This document shows positions 42,511 through 46,950 of a stretch of DNA of 46,950 bases, piece after piece. The position numbers were made by a program, and so were the translations under genes. The notes beneath the pieces were generated by a model, which was not told the DNA's origin, ran no database searches, and saw nothing but the letters and a program-made list of their open reading frames with translations. Every line of letters starts with the position of its first letter. The first letter of the stretch is position 1. Source of the DNA: Flavobacteriales bacterium (lineage in GTDB: Bacteria > Bacteroidota > Bacteroidia > NS11-12g > UBA955); the NCBI GenBank assembly GCA_947463125.1, contig CANHQZ010000002.1, forward strand, positions 1 to 46,950, written 5' to 3'.

Positions 42511-45500
42511 TTAAATCTCCAGGTTATCCAGCGCATCCGGCGATGTGTTTTCATCCGGATTGTACGTTTTGCCAAACCAGCCAAACACTTTTACCTTCAG
42601 CTTCTCATTTAACAGATACATGGCAGGAACCAAAACCAGGGTGAGGAACGTAGAGAAACCAAGTCCGAATATCATGGTCCAGCTGAGCGGACCCCAGAAG
42701 GCAACACTGTCGCCACCCAGATAAATATGCGGATTGAACTCAGTGAAGAGTTTGGCAAAGTCCATGTTCAACCCCACAGCCAGCGGAATGAGTCCCAGAA
42801 TGGTTGCGCCCGCCGTTAGCAGCACAGGCGTCATTCGGGTTCTGCCGGCTTCAATGATGGCTTCTCTGAGCGGAACTCCTTTTGAGCGCAGCAGATCCGT
42901 AAATTCAACCAGCAATATGCCGTTCCTTACAACGATACCTGCCAGTGCAACTACACCAATACCGGTCATTACTACGGAGAAATCCATGTCGAATATGGCA
43001 AATCCAAGTAATACGCCAATGATAGAAAAGAAGATAGCTGTTAATATGAGAATAGGTTTACTTGTAGAGTTGAACTGTGTTACCAGAATGAGAATAATCA
43101 AACCAATAGAGGCAAGCATGGCCATTCCGAGGAATGACTGGGTTTCCTTTTGCTGTTCCTGCTCACCGGTCATCACAATCTCTACGCCATCACGGTTACC
43201 AAAGTTGTTAATGGCTGTTTGAACCTGTTCAACCACTTCATTTGGAGCATAGCCGGGCAGGGCATTGCTGGCAAGCGTTATGACCCTTTTCTGGTTGAGC
43301 CTGTTAATACCGCCATAGGTATTGCTATACTCGACCGTCGCTACCGCCGACAGTGGAACCTGCCTGAGCATACCGCCCATATTCATATCGCGGTAAACAA
43401 TCTTCATATTCAGCAGCGCATCAAGGTTGTTGGATTGTTCCTTGCTCACCCTGACCATAATAGGATAGTCTTCGTTTGCGTCCTTGAACTTACTGGCTTC
43501 GGCTCCAAAAATGGAATTGCGTAGAGCCATGCCAATCTGGGCTGTGGATATACCCTGCCTGTTTGCTCTTTCCCGGTCAATCTTTACGATAATTTCGGGC
43601 TTGCTGCTGATGAAGTCGCTTTTTAGCTCCTCAACACCCGGAATCTGCTGGTTGTCGAGATAGGTTTTTAGATCTGCCGCTGTTTTTACAAGCGTATTAA
43701 ATTCATCACCACGAATTTCTATGTTAACCACTTTCCCAACGGGCGGACCATTTCTTTCCTGTTCTACCACAATATCCACGCCGGCCACAGGTTTGATGCC
43801 AGTGCGAATTTTTTCAAGCAGTTCCTGGGTGCTTTTACCACCGCGCTTGCTAAATTCAACAAAAGCAACGGTTATTTTCCCCTTATTGCTGGCCACTGAA
43901 CGATCTCCGCTGTTTGGATCGGTAGCACCTACGGCTACATTGGAAATAACGCTTTCAACCACGGGATTTTTCTTCCCAACTATTCCAAATACATCGGTTT
44001 CTATTTTCTTAACGATGCTATCGGTGAATTTCGCAGATGTACCTACGGGGGTGGTTATGTAAACATAAGTAAAATTAGGCTCGGCCTGAGGGAAGAATAC
44101 AACACCCGGTCTGCGAAGTCCTGTAATGATGAATGAAAGAATCATCAGTACCAGGGTGCCTGTGAGAAGCAATACCGGTCTTCTGCCTACCAGAGCCCAA
44201 GTAATTATCCGTTTGTAATAATCCTGTACTTTAGGCCATGTGCTGTGCTGAAAACGGTAAATAACGCGTTCGAGCCAGAAATGATGCAGTGAATACAATA
44301 AAAACAGCACAATGATAAAATTGCCCAGACCCAAACCGCCCATAGCATACCCCAACAGGGAAAGAACCAGGAATATCAGGCCGGTTTTTTTAAATGCTTT
44401 GGTTATGCCTGGTTTTTTGCTGTGGTCATCTTCGTTGTGGGTCATAAAATCAACGGCAAAAACAGGGTTGATGATGTATGCAACGATGAGAGAAGCCAGC
44501 AAGGTAATGATAAGCGTTACCGGCAGGAAAAACATGAATTTACCGACAATTCCCTGCCAAAATGCTAGTGGTACAAAAGGAGCGAGGGTAGTGAGGGTTC
44601 CGCTTAGTACGGGAAGAAAAACTTCGCCTGCCGCTTTTTTAGCTGCGATAACAATTGGCATTTTACCTTTACCCTGCGAGAAAATGCGGTGGGTGTTTTC
44701 AATAACGACGATAGCATCATCCACTACAATACCCAGTGCCAGCAAAAAGCTGAACAATACAATCATATTCAGGCTGAAGCCGAGGGTGGGCATGACCAGA
44801 AATGCCAGAAACATGCTAAGCGGAACACTCAGCCCAACAAAAATGGCGTTGGTGGCACCCATGAAAAACATGAGAATGAGTGTTACCAGAATAAAGCCGA
44901 TGATAATGGTATTGATTAGATCGTGCAGGGTAATTCTTGTCTGGGTGCTTTGGTCGCCGGTGAAAACAACTTTTACATTTTCCGGGAATATTTTGTTTTT
45001 GTAGAGATCATCCACAATAGCATGGCACTTGTCACTGGCTTCAATCAGATTTTCACCTGAACGCTTGATGATGTTTAATGTAATAACGGGATTGCCTTCC
45101 AATCGGGCGTAGCTTTCTTTTTCGGCATATCCGTCTTTTACTTCTGCGACATCCCTCAGGTACAAGGTGGCACCTGCACCACTTCGGATGATGATATTTT
45201 CCACGTCCTGCTTCGACTGAAACTCACCGCTCACACTCAGGGATCTTTTCATTCTGTCAACATCAATGTTGCCTCCGGCAATACGCATATTCTCATATTG
45301 TATGGCACGGCTTACATCCTCAAGAGCAAGGCCTGCCGCACCCATTTTGGCCAAATTAAGGTTGACCTGAATCTCCCTGTCAAGTCCGCCTACCATATCA
45401 ACCCTGGTAATTTCAGACAGGCTTTCCATACGATCTTTTGCGGCTTCTGCATACTTTTTCAGGGTGGATAAGTCATAATTCCCACTGATATTAACATACA

Positions 45501-45936
45501 AAATAGGCATGTCACTGAAATTGACTTCCATGACCGTAGGGTCTGTCTTCAAGTCGCTTGGCAGTTCTGCACGTGCCTTGTCAACCTCGTCTTTTACCTT
45601 TCGTTTGGCATCATCAACCTTTACATCAGTATTAAATTCCACCGTGATAATGGAGAAGTCCTGAATGCTTTGACTTTTCAGTTTTTTTACCCCGCTGATG
45701 GATTTTATCTTTTTCTCAATCGGCTTGGTAATAAGGTTTTCAATGTCCTTGGGAGAGGAGCCCGGATAAATAGTCTGAACATATATGGTAGGAATTACAA
45801 TATCGGGAAACTGTTCCTTAGGCAGCTTTATGTAGGAAAGAATACCTGCAACAGACAGGAAAAATGTGAGTATGTAAATACTGGTTTTGTTGTCAATACT
45901 CCAGCTCGTAGGCTTAAACTCCTTGAATGGGTTCAT
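42511..45936 (-). CDS. RND-family efflux pump, inner-membrane permease
   Basis: 1141 residues with the AcrB/MdtB architecture: an N-terminal TM1, a periplasmic porter loop (YVQTIYPGSSPKDIENLITKP-type start), TM2-6 with the proton-relay motif VVDDAIVVIEN (about 403-413), a second large loop, and a C-terminal TM7-12 half. Compared with AcrB (about 1050) it has extra length between about residues 505 and 560, containing a hydrophobic pair (LIFLVLSLLGYAMGG and FIIVLFLLYSL), which I have seen in Bacteroidota members. It works with the adaptor gene seven bases upstream and presumably an outer-membrane TolC-like channel outside the window. The substrate is unknown. Confidence 0.95.
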   Translation of the reverse strand: MNPFKEFKPTSWSIDNKTSIYILTFFLSVAGILSYIKLPKEQFPDIVIPTIYVQTIYPGSSPKDIENLITKPIEKKIKSISGVKKLKSQSIQDFSIITVEFNTDVKVDDAKRKVKDEVDKARAELPSDLKTDPTVMEVNFSDMPILYVNISGNYDLSTLKKYAEAAKDRMESLSEITRVDMVGGLDREIQVNLNLAKMGAAGLALEDVSRAIQYENMRIAGGNIDVDRMKRSLSVSGEFQSKQDVENIIIRSGAGATLYLRDVAEVKDGYAEKESYARLEGNPVITLNIIKRSGENLIEASDKCHAIVDDLYKNKIFPENVKVVFTGDQSTQTRITLHDLINTIIIGFILVTLILMFFMGATNAIFVGLSVPLSMFLAFLVMPTLGFSLNMIVLFSFLLALGIVVDDAIVVIENTHRIFSQGKGKMPIVIAAKKAAGEVFLPVLSGTLTTLAPFVPLAFWQGIVGKFMFFLPVTLIITLLASLIVAYIINPVFAVDFMTHNEDDHSKKPGITKAFKKTGLIFLVLSLLGYAMGGLGLGNFIIVLFLLYSLHHFWLERVIYRFQHSTWPKVQDYYKRIITWALVGRRPVLLLTGTLVLMILSFIITGLRRPGVVFFPQAEPNFTYVYITTPVGTSAKFTDSIVKKIETDVFGIVGKKNPVVESVISNVAVGATDPNSGDRSVASNKGKITVAFVEFSKRGGKSTQELLEKIRTGIKPVAGVDIVVEQERNGPPVGKVVNIEIRGDEFNTLVKTAADLKTYLDNQQIPGVEELKSDFISSKPEIIVKIDRERANRQGISTAQIGMALRNSIFGAEASKFKDANEDYPIMVRVSKEQSNNLDALLNMKIVYRDMNMGGMLRQVPLSAVATVEYSNTYGGINRLNQKRVITLASNALPGYAPNEVVEQVQTAINNFGNRDGVEIVMTGEQEQQKETQSFLGMAMLASIGLIILILVTQFNSTSKPILILTAIFFSIIGVLLGFAIFDMDFSVVMTGIGVVALAGIVVRNGILLVEFTDLLRSKGVPLREAIIEAGRTRMTPVLLTAGATILGLIPLAVGLNMDFAKLFTEFNPHIYLGGDSVAFWGPLSWTMIFGLGFSTFLTLVLVPAMYLLNEKLKVKVFGWFGKTYNPDENTSPDALDNLEI

Positions 45937-45943
45937 GTTGTGT

Positions 45944-46950
45944 TTATTTTCCTGCTGATTCTATGATTTGTCCGTCATTCAGTTCCTGAAATCCCGTTAC
46001 AATTACTTCGTCGCCTGCCTTTATACCTTCAAGTATTTCTGTTCTGCTTTCACCGGTATGTCCTGTTTTAATCTGGCGTTTTGAAGCAATTTGTTTTCCA
46101 TTCTGTGTGGTTTTAACCATCACATATTTTTCATCCACGCCCGCAGTAATGGCATTGGTGGGAACCGAAACTGCCTTATTATTGCGATAGTCAGCAATTT
46201 TAAGTTTTGCCAGCATGTTGGGTTTAACATCGGAAACACCGCTGAGCCTGATTTCAATTCTGAATGAACGGTTGAGGGGATCAATAACCCTGGAAGCAAA
46301 TGATATGGTGCTTTCCACGGTTTTGTTGATATCAGAGAAGATGACTTCTACTTTATCGCCCTTGTTGATTTTTCCGGAGTAAGATTCTGCAACATCTGCC
46401 ACCACTTTAAGGTTACTTAAATTCACTACTTTAAACATGGGAATACCAGGAGCGGCAGCCTGACCGATCTTGGTGTCCACGCTTTCAACGGTGCCGCTGA
46501 TGGGTGCTTTGACAACATACATCGACAGCTGTGCATCAAGTGTTGCAAGGTTTTTCTCCAGGGCTTCCTTTTGATTTTTTGCGGATAGGTATTGGATTTC
46601 TGTACCTACGCCTTGTTGCCAGAGTCTTTTTTGTTTTTCAAAAAGGGTATTCGCAAATGAAAGCTGCTGTTCTATCTGCCCACGGCTTTGTTTCAATGTG
46701 CTGTTGTCCATGTAAGCCAGTGCCTGTCCGGCAGCAACGGCATCGCCGGGCTTAACCATTACCCGGGTAACGGTGCCAGGTAGCTGAGCTGTGGCAATAG
46801 TGCTTTGTTCCGCATCTGCTTTACCTTCAATATTTAAATAGGTTTCAAACGCTCCGGCTTCAATCACCTCCGTTTCCACCAGTTTGCTTATGTCTTTTTT
46901 AGGTTCCAGTGCAGCAATCTCATTTTCTAGCTTTTTAGCCTGATTCTGAA
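45944..46950 (-). CDS. RND efflux periplasmic adaptor (membrane fusion protein), N-terminus outside window
   Basis: The frame stays open to the window edge: codons upstream of the GTG at 46879 read QNQAKKLENEIAALEPKKDI, a coiled-coil-like lead-in, so the true start lies beyond 46950. The visible 335 residues contain the lipoyl half-motif VTRVMVKPGDAVAAGQ, a coiled-coil hairpin (QIEQQLSFANTLFEKQKRLWQQ), the second lipoyl half (VKAPISGTVESVDTKIGQ), a beta-barrel domain and a membrane-proximal C-terminal domain (IKAGDEVIVTGFQELNDGQ). It links the RND permease to the outer-membrane channel. The permease gene starts seven bases after its stop. Confidence 0.94.
   Translation of the reverse strand, partial: QNQAKKLENEIAALEPKKDISKLVETEVIEAGAFETYLNIEGKADAEQSTIATAQLPGTVTRVMVKPGDAVAAGQALAYMDNSTLKQSRGQIEQQLSFANTLFEKQKRLWQQGVGTEIQYLSAKNQKEALEKNLATLDAQLSMYVVKAPISGTVESVDTKIGQAAAPGIPMFKVVNLSNLKVVADVAESYSGKINKGDKVEVIFSDINKTVESTISFASRVIDPLNRSFRIEIRLSGVSDVKPNMLAKLKIADYRNNKAVSVPTNAITAGVDEKYVMVKTTQNGKQIASKRQIKTGHTGESRTEILEGIKAGDEVIVTGFQELNDGQIIESAGK

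Noticed and set aside
44312-45004. 230-codon open frame antisense to the RND pump
   Set aside because: It mirrors transmembrane codons of the pump and shows no independent motifs.
46879-46879. GTG as the start of the RND adaptor
   Set aside because: The reading frame stays open upstream to 46950 with coiled-coil-like sequence, so the gene is cut by the window edge.
1-46950. Mobile elements, CRISPR arrays, tRNA or rRNA genes, phage modules
   Set aside because: Gaps are too short and no transposase, integrase, direct-repeat array or cloverleaf was seen.

Overview
The window is a piece of a Bacteroidota chromosome. The evidence is two secreted proteins with type B and one with a type A type IX secretion (T9SS) C-terminal sorting domain, exact copies of the Bacteroidota -7 promoter box TAnnTTTG placed just upstream of genes, a BshB1 bacillithiol gene, and Bacteroidota-typical families (DUF3109, PASTA protein beside ddl, a lon-coupled 50-residue membrane protein). 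Genes are packed tightly, with many ATGA or TGATG couplings. I see no insertion sequence, prophage, CRISPR array, tRNA or rRNA. No gap reaches 300 bases. The largest are 31488-31786 (299 bases: an orphan hairpin and a 42-codon ORF) and 35845-36083 (239 bases, nothing recognised).

Layout. 1-492 is the 3' end of groEL, followed by a strong terminator. 591-4341 (+) holds a T9SS type B protein, then ruvX, def and a UbiA-type prenyltransferase. 4321-9789 (-) holds two tandem paralogous esterase-like/beta-barrel proteins, then pssA, purE and a DUF3109 protein. 9807-11273 (-) holds yicC and tag. 11361-14465 (+) holds a glutaminyl-cyclase-like lipoprotein, bshB1 and a secreted VWA protein. 14449-15108 (-) is scoB. 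15156-20077 (-) is a compact unit: T9SS type A protein, rhodanese, secreted protein of unknown function, seven-heme cytochrome with TPRs. 20137-23461 (-) is a double-length D-Ala-D-Ala ligase followed by a PASTA membrane protein. 23584-26038 (+) holds pepA and pdxA. 26035-31487 (-) holds cinA and a 1383-residue T9SS type B protein. 31787-32266 (+) is rnhA. 32263-34900 (-) holds pfkA and recN, and 34990-35844 (-) a lipoprotein. 36084-40739 (+) holds lon, a 50-residue membrane protein, a YugP-like metallopeptidase and a secreted protein with a possible degenerate thioredoxin fold. 40785-41720 (+) is a coiled-coil membrane protein. 41753-46950 (-) is an RND efflux adaptor and pump followed by an orphan protein resembling a homing-endonuclease accessory domain.

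Most genes are housekeeping: protein folding and turnover (GroEL, Def, Lon, PepA), DNA repair (RuvX, Tag, RecN, RNase HI), cell envelope (PssA, Ddl, PASTA, RND), cofactors (PdxA, BshB1) and glycolysis (PfkA). The less ordinary material is the double Ddl, whose two halves each keep a different part of the consensus; the paired esterase-like/barrel proteins, one of which has lost its catalytic-type motifs; and the multiheme operon. Several starts were moved from the longest open frame to internal ATG or GTG codons, using family N-termini, signal peptides and the -7 box. All functional assignments come from reading motifs, without database searches.
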